Source: Jiangellales bacterium
GTDB lineage: Bacteria > Actinomycetota > Actinomycetes > Jiangellales > Jiangellaceae
DNA length: 40,413 bases
NCBI GenBank assembly: GCA_030447955.1
Contig: JAUJNY010000001.1
Coordinates: 77,146 to 117,558 of the forward strand
Direction: 5' to 3'
Every line of letters starts with the position of its first letter. Within the stretch, counting starts at the first letter, position 1. Made by a program: the position numbers and the translations under genes. Below the pieces are notes generated by a model. The model was not told the origin of the DNA and searched no databases. It saw only the letters and a program-made list of their open reading frames with translations. This document shows, in pieces, positions 8,579-18,237 of the stretch.

Positions 8579-10800
8579 GGTGCGTACGCCGAGCGGGGAC
8601 GGCGCTGACCAGCGCCGCGGTGGCATCCGTGCTCTCGGTCGGCGCCGTGACACTGTCGACCTCCGCCGCAGCCGGCGCCACGACCGGCGTCACAACCGGC
8701 GCCACGGCCCGCGCCGGGACTAGCGTCGCCGCCGGCGCACCGGTCAGCGGCGAGGACGTCGCGCCACTGGCCACCGTCACCCTGCAGCGTCTGACGCCCG
8801 CAGCTGCGACTCCCGGCTCGACGCTCGTGGTCAAGGGGTCGATCCGCAACGTCTCGGCGGAGCGGCTGGAGAGCGTCCAGGTGCTGCTGCGCTACTCCCG
8901 TGACCGGCTGGAGGCCAGGTCGGAGGTCGCCCAGGTCTTCACCGACCGCGAGTTCCGCAGCGGTACCCGCGACGACGACTTCTTCAAGGAGCTCGACCCG
9001 GTCCTGCGGCCGCGCGAGGTGACCCGCTACCGCCTCAAGGCCCCAGTCGACGAGCTGCTCCTCGGTGAGAGTGGTGTCTACGTCGTGGGCGTCGACGTGC
9101 GCGCCACCCTCCTCGACGGAAGCCGCGTCACCGTTGCGCGCACGCGCACGGTGCTGCCGTGGACGGTGGGGCGGCGTCTCCCGACGACCCGCGTCGCGCT
9201 GCTGTGGCCGCTGGCGGCCCGCCCGGCACTGTTGCCGGAGGGGCAGCTGGCCGATGACGTCCTCGCCGGCGAGCTGGGGCCGCAGGGGGCGCTGTCGAGC
9301 CTTGTCGACATCGCCGCCTCCACACCCGTCACCTGGGTGGTCGACCCGGACCTGCTGGTCACCGCGCGGGCGATGTCCCAGGGCTACGAGGTTCGTGACA
9401 CCCAGGGGCGGGCGTCGCCGGGTACCGGCGCGCAGGCGGCCACCGGCTGGCTGCAGGAGCTGCGGGCAGCCACCGCCGACGCCGACCTGGTCGCGCTCCC
9501 GTACGCGACACCGGACCTGCGCGCGCTGGCCCGGCGGCATCCGATCTGGGCGCGGAGCATCGCCGAGCGGGCCCTCGCCGGCGCCGCCGCCGCCGGGGAG
9601 GTCCTCGACCGGACGGCGCAGGTTGGCGTGGCCTGGCCGGACGACGCCGCCGCCGGCATGCCGATGCTCCGCCGGCTCGCGGCGGGCGGGATCCGGACCG
9701 TCCTGGTCCGGGCACCGCGCCCGGTGACCGAGGAGACCCGAAGTGGCGAGCTGCCCGACGGACAGGTGGCGACCTCCGCGGGTCCCATCCGGCTCGTGGG
9801 CAGCGACCCTGGGCTGGACGCGGTCCTCGCGGCCGCCGGCGATCCCGTGCCCTCGCTGCTGGGAGTCGCCCGGCCGCTCGACGTCCGCCAGCGCCTGCTC
9901 GCCGAGACCCTGCTGGCCGCCCTCGAGGCGCCGCCCGGCGGGGACCCCCCCACGCTGCTGGCCGCGCCGCCGCTGCGCTGGCGCCCCGACGCGCGCGCGG
10001 CCCGGGCGCTGCTGCGCGGCTGGCAGAGCGCTGCGTGGATCACCCCGGTGGGGGCCGCTCCGCTGCTCGCCGCCGACCCTTCGCCCGCGGAAGGTGGACT
10101 GGAGGCAAGCCCCTCACCTCGGCCGGAGGAACGGCTGACCGCCGCGCACGTGGAGCAGGTACGAGCCCTGAGCCGGGTTGTGGAGCGCCTGGCGGCGGTC
10201 CTCACCGACCCCGAGGCGACCCGGGAGGCGTACGGGCTGTCGCTGCTGCGGGCGCTGTCCTCGGCTTGGCGCAGCGACCCCACGCAGGCGACTGAGTACG
10301 CGGTGGCCGTGGAGAGCTCGGCACGCGGCCAGCTCGATCGGGTCCAGGTCGTCGTCCCCGAGACGGTGACCCTCTCCAGCCGGACCGGCCTCTTCCCGCT
10401 GATCGTGGCCAACGGGATGGACCAGGCCGTCAACGTGCGCGTCGAGATCACGGCGGCCAACCGCAGCCGGCTCACCGTCGCGCCGCTGGAGCCCGTCCAG
10501 GTCGCCGCCGGCGAGAAGGCAACCGTCACCGTCAAGGCCGAGGCCGCCGCGAACGGCCGCCTGCCGGTGTCGGTCGCGCTGGTCACCGCGGATGATCGCA
10601 GGCTGGGTCCCCCGCAACGCCTGCTCGTGGTGGCCACCGACTACGGCACCATCGGCTGGACGGTGGTGGGCGCCGCCGCCGCACTGCTCTTCGGCGCGGT
10701 CGCGGTGCGGCTGACGCGGCGCATGTGGGCGGCCAGGCGGCGCTCCCGCCCCCAGCAGCTGCCGCACGAGGAGGAGCGGGTGGCCGAGGAGGTCCGGTGA
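8575..10800 (+). CDS. DUF6049 family secreted or membrane-anchored protein
   Basis: About 741 residues. A basic N-terminus and hydrophobic segment (about 1-33) form a signal peptide ending in alanines. The large extracellular part begins with [20 protein letters not shown] and a beta-rich region, and near the end shows another beta-sandwich-like stretch. A single C-terminal membrane helix ([20 protein letters not shown]) is followed by a basic, Glu-rich tail. This architecture is that of Rv3909, always found between a nudix gene and murJ in actinobacteria; its function is not known. The start GTG 8575 overlaps the nudix stop. The frame stays open upstream to 7690, but that part is antisense to cca and overlaps the nudix gene, so I excluded it. 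It overlaps murJ by four bases. Confidence 0.88.
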   Translation: MRCVRRAGTALTSAAVASVLSVGAVTLSTSAAAGATTGVTTGATARAGTSVAAGAPVSGEDVAPLATVTLQRLTPAAATPGSTLVVKGSIRNVSAERLESVQVLLRYSRDRLEARSEVAQVFTDREFRSGTRDDDFFKELDPVLRPREVTRYRLKAPVDELLLGESGVYVVGVDVRATLLDGSRVTVARTRTVLPWTVGRRLPTTRVALLWPLAARPALLPEGQLADDVLAGELGPQGALSSLVDIAASTPVTWVVDPDLLVTARAMSQGYEVRDTQGRASPGTGAQAATGWLQELRAATADADLVALPYATPDLRALARRHPIWARSIAERALAGAAAAGEVLDRTAQVGVAWPDDAAAGMPMLRRLAAGGIRTVLVRAPRPVTEETRSGELPDGQVATSAGPIRLVGSDPGLDAVLAAAGDPVPSLLGVARPLDVRQRLLAETLLAALEAPPGGDPPTLLAAPPLRWRPDARAARALLRGWQSAAWITPVGAAPLLAADPSPAEGGLEASPSPRPEERLTAAHVEQVRALSRVVERLAAVLTDPEATREAYGLSLLRALSSAWRSDPTQATEYAVAVESSARGQLDRVQVVVPETVTLSSRTGLFPLIVANGMDQAVNVRVEITAANRSRLTVAPLEPVQVAAGEKATVTVKAEAAANGRLPVSVALVTADDRRLGPPQRLLVVATDYGTIGWTVVGAAAALLFGAVAVRLTRRMWAARRRSRPQQLPHEEERVAEEVR

Positions 10801-12449
10801 GCTCGCTCGCCCGCTCCAGCGCGGTCATGGCCGCCGGCACAGTGGTCTCCAGGCTGACCGGTTTTGTCCGGGCCTCCGTCATCGCAGCGGTGCTTGGCCT
10901 CGGCGTCACCGCCGACGTGTTCAACGCCCCGAACGCGATCCCCAACAGCCTTTACATCCTGGTCGCTGGCGGGGTGCTCAACAGCGTCCTCGTCCCCCAG
11001 CTCGTGCGCGCGATCAAGCAGGACCCCGACGGCGGTGAGGCGTACGCCCAGCGTGTCGTCACCGCGGTGTGCCTGCTGCTGCTCGGCGCCTCCGTTCTCG
11101 GGGTCGTGGCCGCACCGTGGGTGCTGCGGCTCTACGTGAGTGACGCCTTCCTCGCCCCGGAGCTGCGCCCGCAGTTCGACGCGATGGTCGCCTTCACCCG
11201 CTTCTGTCTGCCGCAGGTCTTCTTCTACGGCGTGTACGTGCTGGTCGGACAGGTGCTCAACGCGCGCGGCAGCTTCGGGCCGATGATGTGGGCGCCGATC
11301 CTCAACAACGTGGTGGCGATCGCCGTCTTCGGCGGCTACCTCGTGTTCGTCGGCAGCAAGGACCAGCCCGTCTTCACCGAGGCGGAGGTGGCGTGGTTCG
11401 GGCTCGGCTCCACCCTCGGCATCGCCGTACAGGCACTGGTGCTGCTGCCGCTCGTCCACCGCGCCGGTGTCCGGCTGCGGCCGCGCACGGACCTGCGCGG
11501 CGTGGGCCTGGGCAAGGCGGGTCGGCTGGGCCTGTGGACGGTGGGGTTCGTGCTGCTCAACCAGCTCGCGTACGTCGTTGTGGTCCGGCTCGCCACCGGC
11601 GCCACCGCGCAGGCCGCGGTTGCCGGCAGCGACGCCGCTGTGGGGGTGACCGTCTACAGCTACGCGTTTCTGCTGCTGATGGTCCCGCACTCGATCGTCA
11701 CGGTGTCGCTGGCGACCGCGCTGCTACCCCGTATGAGCGCGCACGCCGCGGAAGGCTCGCTGGCCGCAGTCCGCGACGACCTGGTCGAGGCACTGCGCAC
11801 CTGCCTGGCGGTGATCGTGCCCGCGGCGCTGCTGCTCGTCGCGCTGGCCGGCCCGCTCGCCCGGCTGCTCTTCGGATTCGGCGCGGCGGCGGGGGAGGCC
11901 GGACAGGTGAGCACCGCTCTGGTTGCGTTCGCCCCGGGGCTGGTGGCCTTCACCGTCCACTACCTGGTGCTGCGCGGTTTCTACGCGCTGGAGGACACCC
12001 GGACCCCGTTCTTCCTCCAGGTGGTGGTCGCGACCGTCAACGTCGTCGCGGCGAGCGTCGTGGTGCTGCTGGTTCTCGACCGGACCGGGAACCTCGGCCT
12101 GACGCCGGCGGCGCTGGCCGCCTCGTACAGCCTCGCCTACCTGCTCGGCGCGGTGGTCAGCCTGTCCGCGCTGGGGCGTCGGCTCGACGGGCCCACCCTC
12201 GCCGGCGTGGCCGGGTACGTGCTGCGCGTCGGGTTCGCCGCCGCGCCGGGTGCGGCGCTGGCCGCGCTGCTCGGCGCCGGTGTGACCGCGCTTGCGGGAC
12301 GGACCTCGGCGGCCGCACTGCTCGCGGTCACCGTGGGCGGGCTCGTCTTCCTCGCCACGTACGTACCGGCGGCCCGGTTGCTGCGGGTTCGTGAGGTCGA
12401 GAGCGTGCTCGCTCTGGTCACAGCACGGTTGCGACTTCGGGTCCGCTGA
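10797..12449 (+). CDS. murJ: Lipid II flippase MurJ (MviN family)
   Basis: Moves lipid-linked peptidoglycan precursor across the membrane. The 550-residue protein has about 14 hydrophobic helices. It opens with [21 protein letters not shown], the conserved MurJ start, followed by FNAPNAIPNSLYILVAGGVLNSV. Later helices contain the conserved RGFYALEDTRTPFF. GTG 10797 overlaps the DUF6049 stop. In M. tuberculosis the same locus encodes one long protein with a pseudokinase and an extracellular domain fused to the flippase (Rv3910). Here the flippase stops at 12449 and those domains are encoded by the next gene. Confidence 0.95.
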   Translation: MSSLARSSAVMAAGTVVSRLTGFVRASVIAAVLGLGVTADVFNAPNAIPNSLYILVAGGVLNSVLVPQLVRAIKQDPDGGEAYAQRVVTAVCLLLLGASVLGVVAAPWVLRLYVSDAFLAPELRPQFDAMVAFTRFCLPQVFFYGVYVLVGQVLNARGSFGPMMWAPILNNVVAIAVFGGYLVFVGSKDQPVFTEAEVAWFGLGSTLGIAVQALVLLPLVHRAGVRLRPRTDLRGVGLGKAGRLGLWTVGFVLLNQLAYVVVVRLATGATAQAAVAGSDAAVGVTVYSYAFLLLMVPHSIVTVSLATALLPRMSAHAAEGSLAAVRDDLVEALRTCLAVIVPAALLLVALAGPLARLLFGFGAAAGEAGQVSTALVAFAPGLVAFTVHYLVLRGFYALEDTRTPFFLQVVVATVNVVAASVVVLLVLDRTGNLGLTPAALAASYSLAYLLGAVVSLSALGRRLDGPTLAGVAGYVLRVGFAAAPGAALAALLGAGVTALAGRTSAAALLAVTVGGLVFLATYVPAARLLRVREVESVLALVTARLRLRVR

Positions 12450-12545
12450 CCCCGGCACCGGCCCGACGCCGCTTGGCGGCCTTAGCATGGATGGCCAACC
12501 GGCCCGCCGGATGTGCGGGCGGCGGTACGAGGACCGTGGAGAGGC

Positions 12546-14045
12546 GTGCAGCCGCAGACGGTAGAACCCGGTGCCCTGCTCGCCGGGCGATACCGCGTCG
12601 AGGAGCTGCTCGACGAGGTGGTCGGGGCGCAGGCCTGGCGGGCCGTCGACGAGATCCTCCGCCGACCCGTCCTCGTCCACACCATGCCGGCCACCGACCC
12701 GCGGGCTGCACCGGTCACCCGAGCGGCGCGGGCGGCGGCCGCGGCCCGTGACCCCCGCTTCCTGCGCGTCCTCGACGCCACCGTCACCGGCGACGTCGCG
12801 TACGTGATCCGCGAGTATGTCCCCGGCCGTACCCTCACCAGCCTGCTCACCGAGGGTGCGCTGCCGGTCGAGGCGGCCGGCGCTCTGGCCCGCGAGCTCG
12901 CCGAGGCGGTGGCCTCCGCCCACGCGGAGGGGCTGGCGCACCTCGAGCTGCTGCCCGGCACGGTCATCCTCGCCCCGGACGGCACCGTCAAGGTGGCCGG
13001 GCTCGCCACCGACGCCGCCTTCCACGGCACCACCGCCGACGACCCGGCGCGTGAGGACACCCGCGGGGTGGCCCGCATCCTCTACGCCGGGCTCACCGGA
13101 CGCTGGCCGCACGGCGCCGCCTACGGCCTACCAGCAGCACCGCAGGTCGACGGCCGGCTCGCCGCACCGCGCCAGGTCCGGGCCGGTGTCCCGCGGGCAC
13201 TGGACGACGTGGTCGTCCGCAGCCTCGACGACCACCCGCGGCACGGCCAGCCGCTAACCACCCCGGCCGAGCTGGCCGCCGCGCTCGCCGCCGCGGTACC
13301 GCCGCCGGGACGGCGCGGTGTGCCGCACCCGGTCCTGATCCGCCGACCCGTGGAGCCCGTGACCGAACCCACCGCGGCGCTGCCGCGGATGCTGCCGCCG
13401 CCGGCAACCGGCGGAGGAACTCACCGCCGGGGGACTCGCGGTGTCTGGGTGCTGGCCGGGTTGCTCCTGGTGGCGGGGGTGACACTGCTCGGTTGGCAGC
13501 TGGTCAACGCCTTCCCGGGTGGGGTGGGCGCCGACCCGCCACAGACCACGTCACCGAGCACATCCTCAACGGGCCCATCCGGGCAGCCGACACCCGGCGC
13601 GCCGATCGACATCGTGGGGGCAACCGACTACGACCCCCTCGCCGACCCGCCGCGGGAGAACCCCGGGCTCGCATCGCTCGCCGTCGACGGCGATACCGCC
13701 ACGGCGTGGACCACGTCGACCTACTACGTCGAGTTCGCGGACTACAAGGACGGCGTGGGTCTCGCCGTCGACCTCGGCTCCCCGCAACCCGTCGCCGAGG
13801 TCGGTGTCGACCTGGTGGGCAGCGGTAGCGACGTCGAGGTCCGGGTGGTGCCGGGCGCGGTTGCACTGCCGGCGGACATCGACGGGTGGGAGGTCGCCGG
13901 TTCGGCCGAAGACGCGGGCGAGCGCGTCGACGTCCCCCTGACCTCCCCCGTCACGACCCGGTACGTGCTGATCTGGCTGACCGATCTCCCCGGGCCTGTC
14001 GGCGAACAACAAGGCGGGGTGGCCGAGGTCGAGGTCAGGACGTGA
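12546..14045 (+). CDS. Membrane pseudokinase with extracellular C-terminal domain
   Basis: A 499-residue protein. Residues 12-250 have a Ser/Thr-kinase-like fold starting at LLAGRYRVEELL, but the catalytic parts are lost. No lysine stands at the VAIK position (VLVHTMP near 42-48). The HRDLKPxN loop reads HLELLPGTV (132-140), and DFG is AGL (151-153). One membrane helix follows (300-322), then a Thr/Ser/Pro linker and an outer domain of about 150 residues resembling the sugar-binding-like end of mycobacterial MviN. By analogy it could recruit a forkhead-associated protein and restrain MurJ. GTG 12546 follows GGAGAGG. It starts 96 bases after murJ and overlaps sigM by four bases. Confidence 0.85.
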   Translation: MQPQTVEPGALLAGRYRVEELLDEVVGAQAWRAVDEILRRPVLVHTMPATDPRAAPVTRAARAAAAARDPRFLRVLDATVTGDVAYVIREYVPGRTLTSLLTEGALPVEAAGALARELAEAVASAHAEGLAHLELLPGTVILAPDGTVKVAGLATDAAFHGTTADDPAREDTRGVARILYAGLTGRWPHGAAYGLPAAPQVDGRLAAPRQVRAGVPRALDDVVVRSLDDHPRHGQPLTTPAELAAALAAAVPPPGRRGVPHPVLIRRPVEPVTEPTAALPRMLPPPATGGGTHRRGTRGVWVLAGLLLVAGVTLLGWQLVNAFPGGVGADPPQTTSPSTSSTGPSGQPTPGAPIDIVGATDYDPLADPPRENPGLASLAVDGDTATAWTTSTYYVEFADYKDGVGLAVDLGSPQPVAEVGVDLVGSGSDVEVRVVPGAVALPADIDGWEVAGSAEDAGERVDVPLTSPVTTRYVLIWLTDLPGPVGEQQGGVAEVEVRT

Positions 14046-14740
14046 GTCCAGCCGGCTCGGACCCGGAGCCGCGTGGTTTCGACGCGGCCGCCGACCCAGA
14101 CGACGCAACGCTGCTCGCCCGACACGTCGACGGGGACCCCGACGCGTTCGCCGAGCTCGTGCGCCGCCACCGCGACCGGTTGTGGGCGGTGGCCCTGCGC
14201 ACCCTCAGCGACCGCGAGGAGGCCGCCGACGCGCTGCAGGACGCCCTGGTCGCGGCGTTCCGGAAGGCCGGGACCTTCCGCGGCGACGCAGCCGTCACGA
14301 CGTGGCTGCACCGGATCGTCGTCAATGCCTGCCTCGACCGGGTCCGGCGCCGGGCCGCCCGGCCGAGCGACCCGCTTCCCGCTGACGACCGCAGCGAAAC
14401 GCTGTCCCTGCCCACTGGCCCGGACCCCGCTGAGGCGCGGGAGACTCGGCTCGATGTGCTCGCGGCGCTCGCCAGCCTGCCCGCCGAACAGCGGGCCGCC
14501 CTCGTGCTCGTCGACATGGAGGGATGGAGCGTCGAGGAGACCGCCCGGCTGCTCGGCTGCGCCCCCGGCACGGTCAAGTCACGCTGCTCCCGAGGGCGCG
14601 CGCGGCTGGTGCCGCTGCTGGCGCATCTACGACCGGAGGCCGCGGCACGGAACCCTGGGCGGCTGACGGACGTCGCATCTGAAGCCGTCGCCGCAAGCGG
14701 GAGCGACGGGACCGGGTCAGGAGGAGGTGTCGAGCAGTGA
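14042..14740 (+). CDS. sigM: ECF RNA polymerase sigma factor (SigM-like)
   Basis: An alternative sigma factor of 232 residues. Region 2 spans about 20-100 (FAELVRRHRDRLWAVALRTL, then REEAADALQDALVAAFRKAG and TTWLHRIVVNACLDRVRRR). Region 4 spans about 150-200 (LPAEQRAALVLVDMEGWSVE, ending in APGTVKSRCSRGRARL). There is no extra domain; the C-terminal 30 residues are low complexity. The start GTG 14042 overlaps the pseudokinase stop, and the stop overlaps the anti-sigma start. The position upstream of trxB-trxA is that of SigM in M. tuberculosis (Rv3911), so the name rests on synteny. Its targets cannot be read from the sequence. Confidence 0.9.
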   Translation: MSPAGSDPEPRGFDAAADPDDATLLARHVDGDPDAFAELVRRHRDRLWAVALRTLSDREEAADALQDALVAAFRKAGTFRGDAAVTTWLHRIVVNACLDRVRRRAARPSDPLPADDRSETLSLPTGPDPAEARETRLDVLAALASLPAEQRAALVLVDMEGWSVEETARLLGCAPGTVKSRCSRGRARLVPLLAHLRPEAAARNPGRLTDVASEAVAASGSDGTGSGGGVEQ

Positions 14741-15591
14741 GCGCGGACGCGACTGGGACGGGGCACCTCGACGCCACCGTCGTCGCCGACCTCGCCGAGG
14801 GCCTGCTCGCCCCCGCGGACGCGGCAGCGGCCGAGGGACATCTCGCCGGGTGCGCCGCGTGCCGTGACGTCCACGACCAGCTCGGCCGGGTGGTGAGCCT
14901 GCTGCGTGACGCCCGGGAGGCCGGACCCATGCCCGCGGACGTGGCGGCCCGCCTGGACGCCGCGCTGGCCGCGGAGTCGGCCAGGACCCGTACGCCGTCC
15001 CCCGCGCGCGCCGAGCGCCCGGTCGTCGAGCTGGCCACGCGCGGGCGGCGGCGCCTCCCCCAGCTGCGGTGGCCCGGCCCTGGTCTGGCGGCCGCCGCAG
15101 CAGCAGCTGGGGTGATCGCGCTGGGGTCCTGGCTCGCGATCAACGCCGACTCACCTACGGGTGCAGAACCTTCTTCGGCCGACGCAGCTATGGCCCCCGA
15201 GGCCGGGGCCGTCGCCGGCGGCCCCGCCCGCGCCGATAGCGCGACCCCCGCCGCACGAGCCGCGGAATTCTCGTCGCTGGACCGCCCCAGCTTGCAGCGG
15301 GCGGTGCGCGAGCTCGCCGCCGTCGAAGCCGCCCCGGTGCGGGGTTCCGAGGCGGCGAAGGCCCTGCCCGGCCAGGCGGCGCCACCGGGCTGTGGGGCCG
15401 ACCTCGCGTCCGGTCTCGGCCGCCAGCTGCTCGGGGTCCGCGCCGCCGGCGGCGCGGGCGGCGAGTTCCTCGTCGTCACTCAAGGCATCGAGCCGGGGAC
15501 CGCGGAGGGGTACGTCGTGTCCGCCTGCGACGCGGGTCCAACGGCGGCCAGCCTCCGGGCGACGGTCCCCGTGCCGCAGTCGACGCCCTGA
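14737..15591 (+). CDS. Anti-sigma factor with zinc motif and membrane anchor
   Basis: Probable regulator that holds the adjacent sigma factor inactive. The 284-residue protein starts with a ZAS-type domain: His35, Cys39 and Cys42 form HLAGCAAC, the H-x3-C-x2-C motif. A membrane helix lies at about 110-132. The outer part is Ala-rich and ends in a domain with one Cys pair (APPGCGAD near 213 and SACDAG near 267) that could form a disulfide. The GTG at 14737 overlaps the sigM stop by four bases, the classic sigma/anti-sigma coupling. In M. tuberculosis the equivalent is Rv3912. The signal it senses is unknown. Confidence 0.88.
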   Translation: MSADATGTGHLDATVVADLAEGLLAPADAAAAEGHLAGCAACRDVHDQLGRVVSLLRDAREAGPMPADVAARLDAALAAESARTRTPSPARAERPVVELATRGRRRLPQLRWPGPGLAAAAAAAGVIALGSWLAINADSPTGAEPSSADAAMAPEAGAVAGGPARADSATPAARAAEFSSLDRPSLQRAVRELAAVEAAPVRGSEAAKALPGQAAPPGCGADLASGLGRQLLGVRAAGGAGGEFLVVTQGIEPGTAEGYVVSACDAGPTAASLRATVPVPQSTP

Positions 15592-15632
15592 CGCGGTCGT
15601 CGGAGGTCGTCGCCCCCCCGACCAGCGGGGCG

Positions 15633-15659
15633 GGAATGCCTCCAGCCCTAAGATCGGTT
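15633..15659 (+). promoter_or_regulatory. SigR/SigH-type promoter of trxB-trxA
   Basis: GGAAT at 15633-15637 and GTT at 15657-15659 are separated by 19 bases. This matches the thiol-stress sigma factor pattern known for the Streptomyces and mycobacterial trxB promoters. A housekeeping-like TAAGAT lies between them at 15649-15654 and may give a second start. Confidence 0.55.
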
Positions 15660-15695
15660 GACGATCAGGCAGCCCCGAAGACCGGAGGAGACCAC

Positions 15696-16682
15696 GTGAC
15701 CAGCGCGACCAGCGAGATCCGCGACCTGGTCATCATCGGCTCCGGCCCCGCGGGCTACAGCGCCGCCGTCTACGCCGCCCGGGCCCGGCTGGAGCCGGTC
15801 CTGCTGGAGGGGTCGGTGACCGCCGGCGGCGCGCTGATGAACACCACGGACGTGGAGAACTACCCCGGCTTCCCGGACGGGATCATGGGACCGGAGCTCA
15901 TGGACGCGATGCGCCGCCAGGCCGAGCGGTTCGGCACCCAACTGGTGACCGACGACGCCGTACAGGTGGACCTCGGCGGCGACGTCAAGGTCGTCAGGGA
16001 CGGCTCCGGTCGGGAGTACCGCGCCCGCGCCGTCATCCTGGCTATGGGATCGGGCTACCGCCGGCTCGGGCTGCCGGAGGAGGACCGGCTCTCGGGGCAC
16101 GGGTTGTCCTGGTGCGCGACCTGTGACGGCTTCTTCTTCCGCGAGCAGGACATTGCCGTCGTCGGTGGCGGTGACTCGGCGCTTGAGGAAGCAACCTTCC
16201 TCACCCGCTTCGCCCGTACCGTGTTCCTCATCCACCGCCGCGACTCCCTCCGTGCTTCCAAGATCATGCAGGACCGCGCCTTCGCCAACGACAAGATCCG
16301 CTTCGTGTGGAACAGCGAGGTCGCCGAGATCCTGGGCGCTGACGCCGTCGAGGGCGTACGGCTGCGTGACACCCGTACCAGCGCCGAGGCGGTGCTGCCT
16401 ATCAGCGGCCTCTTCGTGGCGATCGGCCATGACCCGCGCTCGGAGCTGGTCCGGGGCCAAGTGGACCTCGACACGGCCGGCTACGTCTGTACGGACGGCC
16501 ACACCACGCACACCAACCTGCCCGGGGTTTTCGCCTGCGGCGACCTCGTCGACCACATCTACCGGCAGGCCATCACCGCCGCGGGCACCGGTTGCGCCGC
16601 CGCGCTCGACGCAGAGCGCTTTCTCGCTGCGCATGCCGCCGCTGGTGCCCCTGAGCCGGCGATGGCCCAGACCACTGTCTGA
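15696..16682 (+). CDS. trxB: Thioredoxin-disulfide reductase
   Basis: Reduces thioredoxin with NADPH through FAD in the cytoplasm. The 328-residue protein has the FAD motif [18 protein letters not shown] (about 13-30), the active-site pair WCATCD, and the NADPH motif [15 protein letters not shown]. The C-terminal FAD contact [23 protein letters not shown] sequence is also present. Length is normal for low-molecular-weight TrxB. The GTG at 15696 is preceded by GGAGGAG; the frame is open from 15636, but that would include the promoter. It is followed by trxA after 48 bases, with an AGGAGA ribosome site, so the two form an operon. The promoter at 15633-15659 suggests induction by thiol oxidation. 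Confidence 0.96.
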   Translation: MTSATSEIRDLVIIGSGPAGYSAAVYAARARLEPVLLEGSVTAGGALMNTTDVENYPGFPDGIMGPELMDAMRRQAERFGTQLVTDDAVQVDLGGDVKVVRDGSGREYRARAVILAMGSGYRRLGLPEEDRLSGHGLSWCATCDGFFFREQDIAVVGGGDSALEEATFLTRFARTVFLIHRRDSLRASKIMQDRAFANDKIRFVWNSEVAEILGADAVEGVRLRDTRTSAEAVLPISGLFVAIGHDPRSELVRGQVDLDTAGYVCTDGHTTHTNLPGVFACGDLVDHIYRQAITAAGTGCAAALDAERFLAAHAAAGAPEPAMAQTTV

Positions 16683-16730
16683 CCAACGAAGCAACAACCC
16701 CCGACCAACCTCGACCACCTAGGAGACCCC

Positions 16731-17057
16731 GTGGGCGCCGTACAGCCGGTCACCGACACCGACTTCCAGACCACCGTCCTCGACAGCGACAAGCCGGTCC
16801 TGGTCGACTTCTGGGCCGAGTGGTGTGGGCCGTGTCGCATGGTCTCGCCGGTGATCGACGAGATCGCCGCCGAGCACGGCGAGCGGATGGGCTTCGTCAA
16901 GCTGAACGTGGACGAGAACCCGCGTACGGCCGCCGCCTACCGGGTGACCTCCATACCGACGCTGAACGTCTACTCCGGGGGCAAGCTGGTCAAGCAGATC
17001 GTCGGCGCCAAGCCCAAGGCTGCGCTGCTCAGCGACCTGCGGGAGTACCTCGGCTGA
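16731..17057 (+). CDS. trxA: Thioredoxin
   Basis: A 108-residue cytoplasmic thiol carrier reduced by TrxB. The active site WCGPC lies in VLVDFWAEWCGPCRMVSPVI (about residues 32-36), and the cis-proline segment TSIPTLNVYSGG is present. Length and motifs are those of a standard thioredoxin. The GTG at 16731 follows AGGAGACCCC. It lies 48 bases after trxB and 32 bases before the cwlM-like gene. Confidence 0.97.
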   Translation: MGAVQPVTDTDFQTTVLDSDKPVLVDFWAEWCGPCRMVSPVIDEIAAEHGERMGFVKLNVDENPRTAAAYRVTSIPTLNVYSGGKLVKQIVGAKPKAALLSDLREYLG

Positions 17058-17089
17058 AACTGGTTCGTGACGGGAGGACCGCCGCTGCG

Positions 17090-18229
17090 ATGACCACACT
17101 GCGTTACTCGCTGGGCGACACGGGGCCTGCGGTCAACGAGCTGCGATCGAAGTTCGCCCAGCTGGGGCTACTGCGCGCCAACGACGGCGTCGAGTTCAGT
17201 GACGCGCCCTTCGACGCCCCGCTCGACCGCGCGGTGCGCCAGTTCCAGCTCGAGCGGGGAGTCACCGCGGACGGCGTGGTCGGACCGCTGACGTACCGGC
17301 TGCTCGAGGAGGCCCGCTGGCGGCTCGGGGACCGGTTGCTGTCCTATTCGGGCAGCAACCCGCTCGTCGGCGACGACGTCATGGCTCTGCAGCGCCGGTT
17401 GGCCGAGCTGGGCTTCGACGTCGGCCGTATCGACGGCGTCTTCGGCCCGGTGGCCGAGAACGCGCTGCGCGAGTTCCAGCGCAACGTCGGACTCCCCCCG
17501 GACGGCACTTGCGGGCCGGCGACCTTCAAGGCGCTGGCCCGACTGGCCCCCATCGTCACCGGCGGCCGACCGCACTGGCTGCGCGAGGGCGAGGCCCTGC
17601 GCCGGCTGGGACCCCGGCTCTCTGGCAAGGTGGTCGTCGTCGACCCCGGTCACGGCGGTAGCGACCGGGGCGCCACCGGCCACGGGCTCGAGGAAGCCAC
17701 GGTCGCCGCCGACCTGGCCGCCCGCATCGAGGGACGACTGGCCGCTACGGGGGTGCACGCATTCCTCACCCGGGGGCGGGCCACGCCAGATGAGCTGGAC
17801 GAGGCGAGCCGGGCACGTTTCGCCAACGACGCCGGCGCCAACCTGGTGATCTCCGTGCATGTGGACGCAACCCGCGGGACGCAGGCCAGTGGGGTCGCGA
17901 CCTACTACTACGGCATCGATCGCCACGGCGCCTTCAGCGCCGTCGGTGAGCAGTTCGCCGGGCTGATCCAGCGCGAGATCGTCGCCCGCACCGACCTGCG
18001 CGACTGTCATACGCATCCGAAGACTTGGGACCTGCTGCGCTACACCCGCATGCCCGCAGTCCGCGTCGAGCTGGGCTACCTCAGCAACCCCCACGACGCC
18101 GCCCGGCTCGCCGACCCCGCCTTCCGCGACGTGGTTGCCGAGGCCATCGTCGTGGCCGTGCAGCGGGTATTCCTCTCCAAGGATGACGACGCGACGACCG
18201 GCGCCTTGCTACTTCGCGACCTCGCCTAG
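17090..18229 (+). CDS. cwlM: CwlM-like protein: two peptidoglycan-binding domains and an amidase-3 domain
   Basis: A 379-residue protein without signal peptide or membrane helix. Two PG_binding_1 repeats occupy about 5-75 and 90-155, each with the (V/T)DGVxGP or IDGVFGP motif. The amidase_3 domain (about 178-365) keeps all expected zinc and catalytic residues: His188 (DPGHGG), Glu in GLEE (201/202), His257 (SVHVDA) and Glu327 (RVELGYLSN). In M. tuberculosis CwlM (Rv3915) is a cytoplasmic, phosphorylated activator of MurA, not a secreted hydrolase. The missing signal peptide here fits that role, and two Thr lie in the C-terminal tail (DDDATTG). The start is ATG 17090; GGGAGG is 13 bases upstream, an unusually long spacing. 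Confidence 0.88.
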   Translation: MTTLRYSLGDTGPAVNELRSKFAQLGLLRANDGVEFSDAPFDAPLDRAVRQFQLERGVTADGVVGPLTYRLLEEARWRLGDRLLSYSGSNPLVGDDVMALQRRLAELGFDVGRIDGVFGPVAENALREFQRNVGLPPDGTCGPATFKALARLAPIVTGGRPHWLREGEALRRLGPRLSGKVVVVDPGHGGSDRGATGHGLEEATVAADLAARIEGRLAATGVHAFLTRGRATPDELDEASRARFANDAGANLVISVHVDATRGTQASGVATYYYGIDRHGAFSAVGEQFAGLIQREIVARTDLRDCHTHPKTWDLLRYTRMPAVRVELGYLSNPHDAARLADPAFRDVVAEAIVVAVQRVFLSKDDDATTGALLLRDLA

Positions 18230-18237
18230 TTTTAGGA

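Noticed and set aside
6642..8723. A 693-codon plus-strand frame opposite cca
   Set aside because: The minus strand codes for a complete CCA-adding enzyme. The long frame is a high-GC artefact.
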